Shown here: one piece after another, positions 48,055-60,444 of the stretch | Position numbering within the stretch: position 1 is the first letter of the stretch | Layout: each line of letters begins with the position of its first letter | Source of the DNA: Zanthoxylum bungeanum | Taxonomy: Eukaryota; Streptophyta; Magnoliopsida; Sapindales; Rutaceae | Direction: 5' to 3' | Assembly (NCBI GenBank): GCA_019454045.1 | Contig: SKCR01007559.1 | Location: 1-64,000, forward strand | Length of the DNA: 64,000 bases | Notes under the pieces: model-generated | Told to the model about the DNA's origin: nothing | Databases searched by the model: none | Seen by the model: only the letters and a program-made list of their open reading frames with translations | Position numbers and translations under genes: made by a program

Positions 48055-51000
48055 ATGGAAATCCGTCCAAACACAGTTGATCCGAATGTGGCAGCCTCTT
48101 CGGCTGGCCAAAATGTTGTGGCAACCTCTATGGCTGACCAAAGTGCTGTGGCAGCCTCATCGGCTGACCAACATGCTTCAGCCTCTGGGCTTAATCTGGC
48201 AGCCTCTGTGGCTAGCCAAGGTGTTGCTGCCTCTATGGCTAGTCAACCTGTTGGACATGTGAGCCATGTCAATCCTGCTGCTGATAAACCTGAAAAATTC
48301 ACTGGTCAGAATTTCAAAAGGTGGCAACAGAAGATGTTCTTTTACTTGACCACGTTGAACCGTGCGAAGTTCCTAAAGGAAGATGTTCCTGCACCCAAAG
48401 AGGGTGAGATTGATATCCAAATAATCAGTGCAATCGATGCTTGGAAACATTCTGAATTCCTATGTAGGAATTATGTGCTGAATGGGCTAAGTGATTCCTT
48501 GTACAGTGTGTACGCCGGAATGAAAACAGCAAAAGAGCTTTGGGAATCTTTAGATTGGAAATATAAAACTGAGGATGCTGGCACTAAGAAATTTGTCGTG
48601 GGCCGCTTCCTAGATTTTAAGATGGTTGATTCCAAAACTGTGATAAGCCAAGTACAAGAACTGCAGATTATTCTAGCAGAAATTTATGCTGAGAGAATGA
48701 GTTTAAGTGAAACCTTTCAAGTAGCCTCAATAATTGAGAAACTACCACCTGGTTGGAAAGAGTTCAAGAATTATCTAAAGCACAAGCGAAAAGAAATGAG
48801 CATTGAAGACTGGGTTCTTAGGCTCAGAATTGAGGAAGATAACCGAGTATCTGACAAGAGAGGCATATCTCATGAGGCCAAGACAAATGTTGTTGAACAT
48901 GGCCATAAAAACAAAAACCTCAAGAACAAAGGGTCAAAGATGGGCCCTAAAGGAGGAGTTTCCAAGAAATCCAAATTTCAAGGAAGATGCTTCAACTGTG
49001 ACAAAATGGGTCACAAGTCTTCTGAGTGCAGACTGCCAAAGAAGAAAAAGAAACAAGAGGCTAATGTGATGGAAAACATGACTCAAGATGTTTCAGACAT
49101 TAATCTTTCTGCTGTGGTTTCTGAGGTGAATCTGGTGGGTTCTAACCCAAGAGAGCGGTGGGTTGACACTGGTGCCACTTGACATGTGTGCTCGGACAAG
49201 AGCATGTTCTCTTCATTTGAGCCTGCTGGTAATGGGGAAAAAATATACATGGGAAATTCAGCAACATATGAGATTGAAGGTCAAGGAAAGGTGATTCTGA
49301 AGATGACCTCTGGGAAAGAGTTGACTCTGAACAATGTTCTGTATGTACCAGAAATACGGAAGAATCTTGTGTCTGGATCGCTTCTGAACAAGCATGGATT
49401 CCGGATGATGTTCGAGTCTGATAAAGTAGTTTTGACTAAAAGTGAGATGTATGTGGGAAAATGGTATGTAACTGATGGGCTCTTTAAGCTCAATGTAATG
49501 GTTATTAAACCAAAAATATCAATAAAGCTAGTTCTTCTGCTTATATTGTTGAGTACTCTAATCTATGGCATGGTAGATTAGGACATGTTAATTATAATTC
49601 ATTGCGGAAATTAATTAACATGAATCACATTCCAAATTTTAAAATTGACAACAGACATAAGTGTGATACTTGTGTTGAGGCAAAACTAACTAGATCATCA
49701 TTTCATAATATTGAAAGAAACTCTGAACCACTTGATCTAATTCAAACCGATGTATGTGATTTTAATTCAATACAATCAAGAGGCGGTAATAAATATTTTT
49801 ATTCAATACAATCAAGAGGCAGTAATAAATATTTTAATTCAATACAATCAAGAGGCGGTAATAAATATTTTAATTCAATACAATCTAGAGGCGGTAATAA
49901 ATATTTTATTACCTTTATTGACGATTGCAAAAGATTTTGCTATGTGTATTTGATGAAAAGCAAGGATGAAGCTATAGAGAAGTTTGTTCTCTATAAGAAT
50001 GAAGTTGAAAACCAACTGAGTAAAAGAATTAAGGAGTTAATAAGTGATTGTGGGGGTGAGTATGTTTTTCCTTTTGAATCACTTTGTGAACAAAATGGAA
50101 TCATACATCAAATCACAGCTCCTTATTCACCTCAATCCAATGAGATTGCAGAACGGAAGAACCGTACCTTGAAAGAGATAATGAACGCTATGTTAATCAG
50201 CTCTGGCTTACCTCGGAATATGTGGGGAGAAGTTGTTTTATCAGCTAATTACCTTTTAAATAAGGTACCACGGAAAGAAGCAGAGAAAACTTCTTATGAA
50301 ATGTGGAAAGGGAGAGTACCTTCCTATAAATTCCTCCGAGTGTGGGGGTGTCTTGCCAAGGTTGTCATTCCTCCACCTAAGAAGGTGAAGATAGGACCAA
50401 AAACTGTTGATTGCATTTTCATAGGATATGCACATAACAGTAATGCTTATTGATTTCTTGTGTATGAGTCTAATGTACCAGATATTCACAAGAATACGAT
50501 AATGGAGTCGAGAAATGCATAATTTTTCGAATACGTTTTTCATTGTAAAACAAATTCGAATTCAAATGTGCACAAACGGGAACATGAGACTATCATTGAA
50601 GATAGTCAGGACGAAGAACAAATAAATGTTCCAGAGGATCAACAAGTTGTTGAACTTGAACCAAGACGTAGCAAAAGAACTAGAACGAAAAATTTTTGCT
50701 AGAAAATGATCCTCGAAGCTATAACGAAGCTGTAAGGTCAGCTGATGGTGCTTTATGGAAAGATGCCATCAATAGTGAAATTGAATCTATCTTACAAAAC
50801 CACACCTGGGAATTAGTGGATCTTCCTCCAGGATGTAAACCTTTAGGGTCCAAGTGGATATTCAAAAAGAAAATGAAGGCAGATGGATCAATTGACAAGT
50901 ACAAAGCAAGACTTGTAAGATTTCTTTGATACTTACTCTCCTGTGACGAGAATAAATTCCATAAGGATGATACTAGCGATTGCAGCTTTACGCAATCTTG

Positions 51001-52028
51001 AGGTACATCATATGGATGTGACAACAGCCTTTCTAAATGGAGATTTAGATGAAGAAATCTATATGGAACAACCTGAAGGCTTTATAGCTCCAGGACAAGA
51101 AGAGAAAGTCTGTAAGTTAGAAAAATCCTTGTATGGATTGAAGCAAGCTCCAAAACAATGGCACAAAAAGTTTGACGACACCATGTTGTCAAATGGTTTC
51201 ACAATCAATGAATGTGATAAATGCATTTATGTCAGAGAGACAGAAGTTGGCTATGTCATTTTATGTCTCTACGTTGATGACATATTGATTGTCGGGAGTA
51301 ATGTTAAAATGGTGAAATCTACCAAGAATATGCTGAAATATAAGTTTGACATGAAAGACATGGGTCTTGCAGATGTCATTTTGGGAATAAAGATCTCGAG
51401 AAGTCCAGATGACCTTATTCTTGATCAGTCGCACTATGTGGACAAGATTCTTGGTAAATTCAACAATGATGATTCTGCTGTGGCTAGAACTCCTTTAGAT
51501 GTGCGTCTAAACCTATCTAAGAATAGGGGAGAGAGTATATTTCAAGTAGAATACTCTCGAGTGATCGGGAGTTTGATGTACTTATCAAGTTGTACCAGGC
51601 CTGATATAGCCTGTACAGTAAACAAGCTCAGCAGATATACTAGTAATCCAGGGGTTGATCACTGGAAAGCAATTGGAAGAGTACTCCAGTACTTACGTTT
51701 TACTCATAATTATGGGTTGCACTATCATAGATATCCAGCTGTAATCGAATGGTACAGTGATGCTAATTGGATATCTGATATGAAAGACTCAAAGTCTACC
51801 AGTGGTTATGTGTTTACACTAGCAGGTGCAGTTATATCATGGAAATCCTCCAAACAGACTGTGATAGCCAGATCTACAATGGAATCAGAATTCATTGCAT
51901 TAGATAAGTGTGCTGAAGAAGCAGAATGGCTTCGAAATTTTTTAGAGGATATTCCAAGTTGGCCTAAGCCAGTGCCAGCAATTTGCATTCATTGCGATAG
52001 TCAATCTGCAATTGGAAGGGCACATAAC

Positions 52029-52076
<48 letters not shown>

Positions 52077-52220
52077 GTTAGACAATTACTCTCTACTGGA
52101 GTTATTTCGATTGACTATATAAAGTCAAAGGATAACATTGCGGATCCGCTAACCAAAGAGTTAAACAGAGAGTTAGTTGAGAAATCATCGAGGGGAATGG
52201 GTCTAAAGCCCGTTAGATAA
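48055..52220 (+). pseudogene. Broken gag-pol of copia element C
   Basis: Gag starts at the ATG at 48055 with an Ala/Ser-rich repeat region (residues 8-60). It has a zinc knuckle [14 protein letters not shown] near residue 312. A TGA at 49180-49182 falls inside the protease motif, after WVDTGAT; the same frame stays open to 49581. Integrase lies in another frame at 49602-50453 and carries four tandem 12-residue units, then GGEY and NEIAERKNRTLKE. It ends in a stop after NSNAY. RT starts at 50696, loses about 20 residues after KARLV, and continues at 50943-52220 with an intact YVDD (51270-51281), an RNase H domain (SDANW, STMESEF) and ADPLTK. The RT-RNase H part alone is a 425-residue open frame. 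Confidence 0.92.
49761..49904 (+). repeat. Four in-frame 36-bp tandem repeats within the integrase
   Basis: Units at 49761-49796, 49797-49832, 49833-49868 and 49869-49904 differ by one to three bases. Each encodes NSIQSRGGNKYF or a one-residue variant. Related integrases, such as those of elements A and B in this window, have one such segment before the FVTF/ITFIDD strand. Three extra copies therefore add 36 residues after the first catalytic aspartate (QTDVCDF). Confidence 0.92.
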
Positions 52221-52836
52221 ATGTTTATTACGAAGGAAACAACCTTGTTGACTGGTGATCCCAAGATCTAGGTTCAATGGGACAACCCACTCGTAAAAGT
52301 CATAATTGGTTCACTGTGGGGGGTTACCCTCTAGTCCATTCCTATGGTGAAATAAAACAGTGATGCTCGTATGGATAAAGGTTAAGCAAAGAGTCAAAGA
52401 CTTTTAATGATTCTTATGCGTCGGGAATCCGAGCGGAGTATTACGAGATACTCATATATAAGAAATCACCTATGTGAAAGAGAAGTGGGGCTGCTTCAAA
52501 GGGAATTGTACGGGGCTCAATTCTTAGAAACTCTCGCAGAACCAGGTTGATGTTCATGGCCAAAATGGACATAATCATGAGAACTCAGATGTGTTAGGTA
52601 AAACATCTGTGTGATATATGTTTTCCATTTACATGAACGGCAGTACAGTTCAATGACATCGCGTCCACTGTCAGCCAGTAAATGAGATATGTTTTCACTA
52701 TGGAAGGTTCAAAGGCTGAGGCCTATCTATCCTATGCAGGTGTTGAACCGTTGAACTCTTCTAGGTCAAAATAAAATATTTTCTAAAATATTTTTTTTAT
52801 TTGACGGTTTTTGCCAATTTCATTCATGTGGGGGAT

Positions 52837-54629
52837 TGTTGGAAAATGCTTATGAGTAAGCATTTTGAGGCACAATTTTAAGCATGGTCCACTTCGTGTT
52901 AGTGGTTGTTATTGAATGATTCGGATACTCCTCCGTGAGTAGTTTGAAATTGTATATTCATATGCTTAAATTGGTGCTTGGGTGATTGAGAAATTGTTGC
53001 TCAAAGTTCACCCATTGGTGTTGGAAAGTAAAGAGAAATGTGTTTGTCCCACATGGGAAAGCTATAAGAGAGAAAGTGTCTTTATATATGATTACTCATA
53101 TGTAGATGGGTAAGAGTTATAAGGATAAAGGCTCTCTCTACTTGCGCGCGTAGGGGGGGTGCAAATCAAAATCCAAATAGGCTTGGCTCGTGTGCACCCG
53201 GGCGTCCTGCGTACACGAATGCCGGACCAAAATTGTGCGGGCCCGGCCCAGCCAATTTTTGCTAGTCTCTTTGTTTTCCAAACCTTTTGAAGTATTCCAT
53301 AAAAGTTAATTCCATTAATTAATTTGTTACTTCAATCGAAAGGTCCCTCATTAATATGATTAATGGCATACTTATCTTACTTTTTCGATAAAAAGGCATG
53401 TTGTATTTTGCAATATTTAAAAATACATGGCGGCGCCTCGAGGCAGCCGGCCATTGAGGCGCGAGGCGGACCGCCTCGAGGCGGGCGCCTCGAGGATAAA
53501 GCAAATCTTTGCAAATCCCTAATCTTATGTTGAAGAATCGTTACATAAATGATTCCAACCAACTTGTTAATTAATTGATGCAATCTATTCTTTTTAGAAC
53601 TATTATTGATTAATTTAGAGGGAAAATAAATAAATAAATAATTATATGAATTTGTTACATAAAAAATATTATTAGACTCCAAATAGCTAGCCAATGTTGG
53701 TTGGAAGACAGATCTACATTCAATTTATTTGACAAGATGTGGAATTGTTTATTTTTGTATAAAGTGTGTGCTTATATATATTTCCTTTTTTTAAAAAAAT
53801 TTTAATTACTAAAATAGCAATAGAAATTTAAACTTTCAAGATCTAAAAAATTGTATTAAATAATTGTGTTTCTTCTATGAGTCATTTTGGGCTCCATATA
53901 TTATACAGCTACAAATTATTTGAGGAAACTTAGCAGAAACATGACAGATCAAAAAAGAATTTTTTTTTTAAAAAAAAAGAGTACTGCGCGTGAGGCAGCC
54001 GCCTCAAGCCGCCTCACGCCAACCCGTAGTGAGGCGGCCGCCTTGGAAAACCGAAAGAGGCGGCCGCCTCGAGGCGCCGTTGCCGTGAGGTGGCGAGGAA
54101 CCGATTTTTAAAACAATGGTATTTCGTTTTTAAGAATAGATACAATATACACAGCATAAAACTTTCAGTTTTAAGGAAAAATTGTTCTCGGTTTTCTTTG
54201 TTTGTTTGGGAAGAGTTCAAACACTTTTGTGGTTCGTTGGTAACGGGTTTGGTGGTGCCCATTCTCGTTCGTTTTCTGTTGTATCATGGGAAACAATCGT
54301 CTCACGTTCTACTGCACCTTCGGTGGAGGACGAATTTGTTTTAAGGATATTGTTGAAATCAACAAGCCTCGGAATAGTGAAGATTTGGGCTGATTTCAGG
54401 GTCTGCCTCCGCTTGCCAGCCTCTGCCTCCGCTTGCCAGCCTCTGCCTCTGTTCACCAGGGTCTGCCTCCGCTCTCAGCGCCTGCCTCTGCTCTCAGGGT
54501 CTGCTGCGAGGATCTGCTCCGTGGGTCTGACGTGAGGGTCGGCCGAGAGGATCTGCTGGGCAGAAATTAAAGCCTAATTCGGATTTCCTTGTAACTACCA
54601 ATCATTGTATTTGTAATACTTATAATACA
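52837..54629 (+). repeat. 3' LTR of element C, interrupted by a hAT MITE
   Basis: It starts TGTTGGAAAATGCTTATG after the polypurine tract and ends TTATAATACA. The MITE sits within GCATGTTGTATTTCG, which is uninterrupted in the 5' LTR near 47491-47505. Confidence 0.88.
53411..54118. mobile_element. hAT-type MITE 2 inside the 3' LTR of element C
   Basis: This 708-bp element is flanked by GTATTTTG (53403-53410) and GTATTTCG (54119-54126), an 8-bp duplication with one change; the empty site GTATTTCG is seen in the 5' LTR. Its ends CAATATTTAAAAAT and ATTTTTAAAACAATG are inverted. Subterminal clusters of GAGGCG/CGCCTC lie at about 53430-53495 and 53985-54085. It belongs to the same family as MITE 1 at 45882 and has no transposase. 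Confidence 0.85.
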
Positions 54630-55854
54630 AGACCTTGATTTCTAGAATTGATATTTATCCCTTTCAAATTAATTTCATTAATTCTTTTAAAATTTTAGCT
54701 TGTGACTTTCCCTCACTCACAATTTTGGTTTCTTCTGCAGAAATATGTCCGTGTGATTTGTTTGCCCCTGAATAGAGTAAAAAACTAAAATTCTTCATTC
54801 TACTCTGTATTTGAATATTCTTTCTGCAATCTGTTTTACATCATCCCACCTAATTGTACTGTTATTGATGATGAGTAAAATCTTTTTGGATCTTCAATCT
54901 TTGAGCTTCACAATTTCTGATATTGCAGTGAAATTTGAGAATTGGAATGTCAGTTTCTCTGAAAGCACGGTGGTCAGGTGAAACAACATTTTGAATTTTT
55001 TTTATTGTTTTTAATACTTTTTCCTTTCGCAGTTTTGTTTGTGATAGAGAAAAAGCATACACAGATTAATATGAGCTGGCGCATTATTATAAATAGCTCA
55101 ATTTAGATTATATATACTTTCGTGGTTTGTTAAAGTTATTTGTGTTGTTTCTGTTCCTAGTATTGAGGTGATATTTTTTAAGCTGATATTTTTCTGTTGA
55201 AACATGTTGTCTCAGAGCTGCTATTTTCTAGGTTATTATAGGTGTTATTATCTTTTACATATGGAACCCTGATTCCCTAAGCACAAAAAGAAATTGAACT
55301 AATTGCCATATGATTTCTAGTTCAACAAGTTCTGTTGCTTCACATCTAGTCGGTGTTTAGGAAAATGTAGTGAAAGGCAATGTAGCTGGACTTAATCTAA
55401 ATTTGGTGGTATTGGTTTGGGAACTCTCAACTCTCTGGAATGGGAAAGATTCTTGACGTAGTAGATGAGATGAGAGGCTGAATATGGATATCCACGAGCT
55501 ATATGCTTATAGATTGTTGGCTAGTGGCAGAATAGTTTGGCTCACTAAGGACCTGTTTTGGGATTGAGGTGCTGTGTTTCTAATACATAGCTGCTTTGAA
55601 GTGGAATCATTAGCTACTAGAACTGTAGAATGTACAGTACATAAATGTCTGTTGGCTCTCTCTTGGCTTGCTTAGCTAATGCAATTGAAGACTCTTTATA
55701 GGCATTATTCAGCCTAATCTTGTTCTGCGGATGTCTGATAGGATTTGGTGGACTACTTGATGTGTGAATGACTTGTGTGGGGATCTTGTATTGCGTTTTC
55801 CAGCCAACATCTTGGGAGATATTTTCAAGCATGAGATTTTTAAAATTAATACAC
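54630..55854. other. Host flank right of element C, no recognised gene
   Basis: AT-rich DNA without a convincing frame. The segment near 55388-55520 is repeated in diverged form near 56970-57085. Confidence 0.4.
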
Positions 55855-55857
55855 TAA

Positions 55858-56004
55858 GGGTGCGTTTGACACACCGTATTGCATTATTTAATGTATGATG
55901 TTTTGTATTAAGGTGCATTGTAATAGTCTTGACACATATGATTGCACTAATTAATGCAATGCAAAGTGTTTAATACACCATAATCCAATACACCAAACAC
56001 ACCC
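55858..56004. mobile_element. Harbinger/Tourist-type MITE
   Basis: This 147-bp element begins GGGTGCGTTTGACACACCG and ends CAATACACCAAACACACCC, imperfect inverted repeats. TAA flanks both sides (55855-55857 and 56005-56007). A 3-bp TAA/TTA duplication with GGGTGYGTTTG termini is the PIF/Harbinger (Tourist) pattern. There is no coding capacity. Confidence 0.85.
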
Positions 56005-56007
56005 TAA

Positions 56008-58523
56008 TATGATGAAAATGTGATGAAAATATGAGTTGTTTATCATTGAAAACCCGTAAAAAAATATATTGGTGAGAAAATTGCATGCATCACAAACTAA
56101 ATTTAAATTTTACGAGACCTTGTTGATTAGTTGGATAAATACTAAACCTAGTTGCAAAAAATAAGAAAATAATAATTCAACACAATGGTTTGTGGATATG
56201 TGATTTTGAGTAATTTTTTGAATGTCAAAACTGATATTCGTTTGAGGATGATAGTGAATGACTGGCTGTTTAAATAATTACACTTTTTAGGATATTTTAG
56301 TCATTATTCATCAAAAAAGGCATATGTAGAAATTTTGAAGTGTATAGGTATAATTAAATTAAATAATAATGCTTTAATTTTGGGTATATATAAAAATTAA
56401 AAAAAAAAAAAAAAAAAAAAACCTTGAAAATTTGACCGTAGATCTACGGCATTCAATAGCTTTGATGCCGGTGATACTTGTACCATTGCATAACCAAATT
56501 CCAACGTTATCAGATTTATTGTTAAATGATACCCTTAGTTCTAAACTGCATAATATGCTAATGCTCATTGGTTTTGTAGCTTTGCATTTACTATCAAGAA
56601 ATTTGGGAATCTAAACACTGGTCTCTTTGAAATTATGGGGTAATGAGTTGAATTTATTATTGAAAGGATTAATGGTATGAGCTGAAATTCAGAGTCACTG
56701 CTTTACTTTAGCTGGCATTTGCTTTCTAAGCTTGTACATATTCAATCTTACTTCATAACCAGTGTTTAGATTCAACTCATATTCAATCTTACACTGGTCT
56801 ATATGCTTTCTAGCTAGGTTCAATTTGAAGTCATGGGATATTGTGATGTGTCTACAAAGGACTCTTTAAGTGATTCATCTCAAGCATTTGCTACAAGTAA
56901 TCAGAAATATGTGGCATTGGAATTGTGATCTTGAAAAAATTGCTAGTGGAAAAGAATGCCTACTGGTAAGGTGACTTGATCTTAATTTGGTGGTATTGGT
57001 TTGGGATCTTAATTCTTGATGTAGCAGATGAGAGGGATGTCGAAGCCGGAGATGAGCTGATTCAACTGCTTATAGATTGTTGGGAAAGATTATTGCTGCT
57101 GTGAAGTTGTGTTATTGCTCTTGTTTCTTTCAAAAGGGTTATTGGTGATTGCTTTTTTACATTCTTGTTATTGATGCTCCAGTCTTCAGGTCTTCTGCTG
57201 TTACTGGTCTTACTTCTGCTGCCTTCTATGAAAACTACTCGTCATATGTAATCCTTGTAGATTATAGAAGCTCCAAAAACAGGCTAATCTCCAAAGAAAT
57301 TCTCAAGTGTGGAGGTGTATAAGTAGATAATTACCTTAATTTTATTCACAGTAGATCTACAGCAAACAAACAGTAGGCAACACCTAATTCGGCGGAAGAG
57401 AAAGATTGGTATCTCCTTCTATTAATGTTTTGATAAATATATACTAGCTTTCAAATTCACTAATAATAATATTAAGTAAAAATTATTAATTAACACATAT
57501 TATTTATTCATAAGATGGGTTCATTAAACTTGTTTCATATATGTTTATTTCCTCGTAATGTTGTGTGCCAGACACACCCAAGTATTATTTTAAAAAAAAA
57601 ATTACCTCAACTTTTTTTTCTTAAATAAACCTATATTAATAATATATGGGTGTTATTTTTTTGTGCGCTTCAATAATATTTAATCACATAAAAGCAAAAA
57701 GACATGATCAATTTTATGTTTATATCAAATAAATAAATTTTATATGATTATATTTTATAATCAGAATTATGATATTCATTTCGATTATTTATTTCAACTA
57801 AAAATCAAGTAGTTTTTTTTTTTCCTATTAAATGTAATTATTTCACAGGTAATATTAAAGTGGATATGTTCAATTTATAGTTTGAGTGGGGCGAAGGTAA
57901 TACAAAAACTCTTATAGAAGAAATTAAATTAACCTAATACATTTAAATGGGCAATAATAAGTTGTATTCAAACTACAGATCAAAAATAAAATAACCCAGA
58001 CATTTTTAAAATTTGTTTAAAGGAAAAGCACTCTTTGCGATGTTCACTTTTCACTTGCATTTTAACCAATAATTGCACACAAGAGGTATATGACTATACT
58101 TAGAAGCAAAATATACAGAGACCTTACTAAGCAATAAGAATATATTATATGAAAGAAACATAAAATATTATTATAGTTTCAACAGAACAAGAACCAAATG
58201 GGATCACATCAAATCTTTGAAGGATAAACCAAAGACCTCAAGAGTTTAGAATCTTAGCTAACTGACAAAACCAAAACATTGATACCCAGAAGACAAAACA
58301 TACTATATGGTATAGCTAACAACATTGTGCATCTTAACTATTCTTCAAAGCCATGGATGAATCTTCTAAACAAGCTAATAATAATAAAGCTGCAACATTA
58401 TGCATACATGAACACAACTTTCTCAAATCGGTTTCAACCTATTATGTACTTCCAAAAAAAGGGCAACAAATGAATTTAGTGATAAACCAAACTACCTAAC
58501 TACTGTATTATGTGCTTAACTGC
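56008..58523. other. Intergenic AT-rich DNA with a diverged local repeat
   Basis: No gene is supported. A run of about 22 A lies near 56399-56420. 56970-57085 resembles 55388-55520. 57420-58100 is very AT-rich and featureless. The part just below 58523 may hold the 3' untranslated region of the minus-strand gene. Confidence 0.4.
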
Positions 58524-60444
58524 TTATAAAACTTGTTTTTCCCAACCCCAGGGGATTCCTGCTTTGCCAAATCCATTATGGCTAATTGGACCACAAGAAT
58601 TCATCGAGTTCCACTGCAATGAAGAATGATTTTCATCTGGAGATGGCCTTTCATGTGCAAAATTAGACCTCTTGTATCCTCTTCTACTCTTCCATCCACG
58701 ATCCATATGATGATAGTCATCACCATGGAATCTCGAGGTTTTATACCTTGACATGTACCAACCCGTGCCTTCTCTCTTCCTGCTACTCCCGTCCCACATT
58801 TCCCAATCCCCACCACTTCTGTTATTCACATTCCTCTGCTCATTGTAACTATTGTCCCACTTGTTATAATGATTATCATGCTGATTCCAATCCCGTGAGT
58901 TGTTCAAATCTCTTCCCCATCCAGCATCTTTTATCGGTTCAATGCCAGGAGTGCAATTACGTTCCCACGAATTTTTACCGTCACCAGTGCCAGCATTCTG
59001 GGTAGTGTCTCCATGATTAGGAGCCACACACAGGTCAGTGTCTTTTTTGATATCCTGTTCAACATCCCCCCAGCCAGTGCAAGAAAATGACTGATTCAAG
59101 AGGAGAGCGCTATTAAGAATCACAACCTTCTTATCTTTATCAACCTCTTCGGTAGCTTTTGGTACCCGTTCCAAGTCCAAAAGCAGCTCAGGGTCAATGC
59201 CAGAGTTCCAATCAATTTCATCAATATAAATATCAGGATCAGGCAAAGATAAGTTGCATGGAAGGTCATTCATCTCTGCCCAAAACCGAGTTTTAGCATT
59301 GTGGAATGCCTCTTCTACAGCAGAGTCATTCCATTGAACAACGTTTTCATAAAGGTACATAAACTTCTTGGTTTCCAAAATCTTTCTCCATGGAACAGAA
59401 CCAACCGAAGTGCAGAACCTTTTCTCCCATGAAGGTACAGTAGGCTGCCAACTAGCTGCAAAAAAAGAGAGAGAGAGAGAGAGAGTAAAATTAAGTTTAC
59501 TTCTGCATGTCTGAGCCTCTATTTTGATCAAATACCAAAAAAAAAAAAAAAAAAACTACTTTGACCAAAAAATTTTCCAAACAAGCCAAATTAGAAAACA
59601 GGGCGTTTTGGGTGATTTGAATTTGGCTTGCAGCTTGCCTGGCAAAATTCCCAGGCAAAGTAGCACTACTGGATCAACTAGCTAAAAGCCACATTAATCA
59701 CGAAAGAAAACAAAATAAACAAGTGACAATAAGAAACAACTCCTACAAAATTAAGCCAAATATAGCTAATGCATATAACAGATAGGAGAGTGCTGAAATA
59801 ACCAGCACAGAGAACAAAAGTGGAGATTAATAAGACAATAGGCTAAACAAATATGGAAAATTTCATGGCACTTCTACATGACTGATTCAGGCATTTTACA
59901 TCCTAAACTTGGTAGTCTGTCAAGTTTCCATTATAATCCCTCCAATAGGTACTCCAAATATTACCTATATTTGGGACAATATATACGGTTTCCATAATAA
60001 CCAGACAAAAAAGCTAGGTTCACAGCAAAGTTGTAAACAAATCTCCACATGAATCAACCATTAACAACTTCCAATGGCCATCATCACTCTCTCACCTATT
60101 TCAGAAACCCTCAAAACACAAATCACCATTATTTTTCTTCACAAACAGAGGGGGAAACGCATCTAAAAGAAACCATCATTAAATCAAATTACACACCTGT
60201 AAAAAAAAAAGAGCAAGCAAGATACCCATAATATATAGTCATACATACATGCAAATAAAGAAGCAACAATCTCAAAAATCTAACAACAACCCTTTTCATA
60301 AAACAAAAAACCCATTAAAATTAACACACCATGAGATTGTGGAGGCTTTCTATTATGTGATCTTGTGCCCCCCTGACCTTGACCTTCTTGTTGTTGATTA
60401 TAATGATGATAAAATTCACCTTTTTGCCTCCTCCAGTTATCCAT
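58524..60444 (-). CDS. Plant protein of unknown function, Trp/Gly-rich C-terminal half, two exons
   Basis: Exon 1 is 60444-60330 and exon 2 is 59455-58524. The intron 60329-59456 has GT-AG ends, and 115+932 nt give exactly 349 codons including TAA, so the protein has 348 residues. It begins MDNWRRQKGEFYHHYNQQQ, a short Gln/Gly-rich start. A conserved-looking globular part follows, with SWQPTVPSWEKRFCTSVG, VPWRKILETKKFMYLYENVV, AFHNAKTRFWAEMNDLPC and PDPDIYIDEIDW. The C-terminal half is rich in Trp, Gly, Asp, Arg and Asn (TGWGDVEQ, AGWGRDLNNSRDW, RGWKSRRGYKR, PWGWEKQ) and is probably disordered. I do not recognise a named domain. The middle block reads like a plant-specific conserved protein seen in many genomes as uncharacterised. 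No signal peptide or membrane segment is visible. Confidence 0.85.

Larger units (their letters stand above)
46937..54629 (+). mobile_element. Copia retrotransposon C with a nested hAT MITE
   Basis: The element spans 7.69 kb. The 5' LTR is 46937-48025 (1089 bp). The 3' LTR is 52837-54629, or 1077 bp once the MITE at 53411-54118 and its 8-bp duplication are removed. Flanks are AGACT (46932-46936) and AGACC (54630-54634), a target duplication with one change. A polypurine tract TGTGGGGGA ends at 52835. The gag-pol between them is copia type but broken. No standard initiator-Met primer binding site follows the 5' LTR; the sequence there reads GTCTTAAAACAAATTCCGAC. Confidence 0.9.

Noticed and set aside
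49761..49904. Possible CRISPR-like array
   Set aside because: The units are contiguous without spacers and are in frame within an integrase; this is a tandem duplication in a plant genome.
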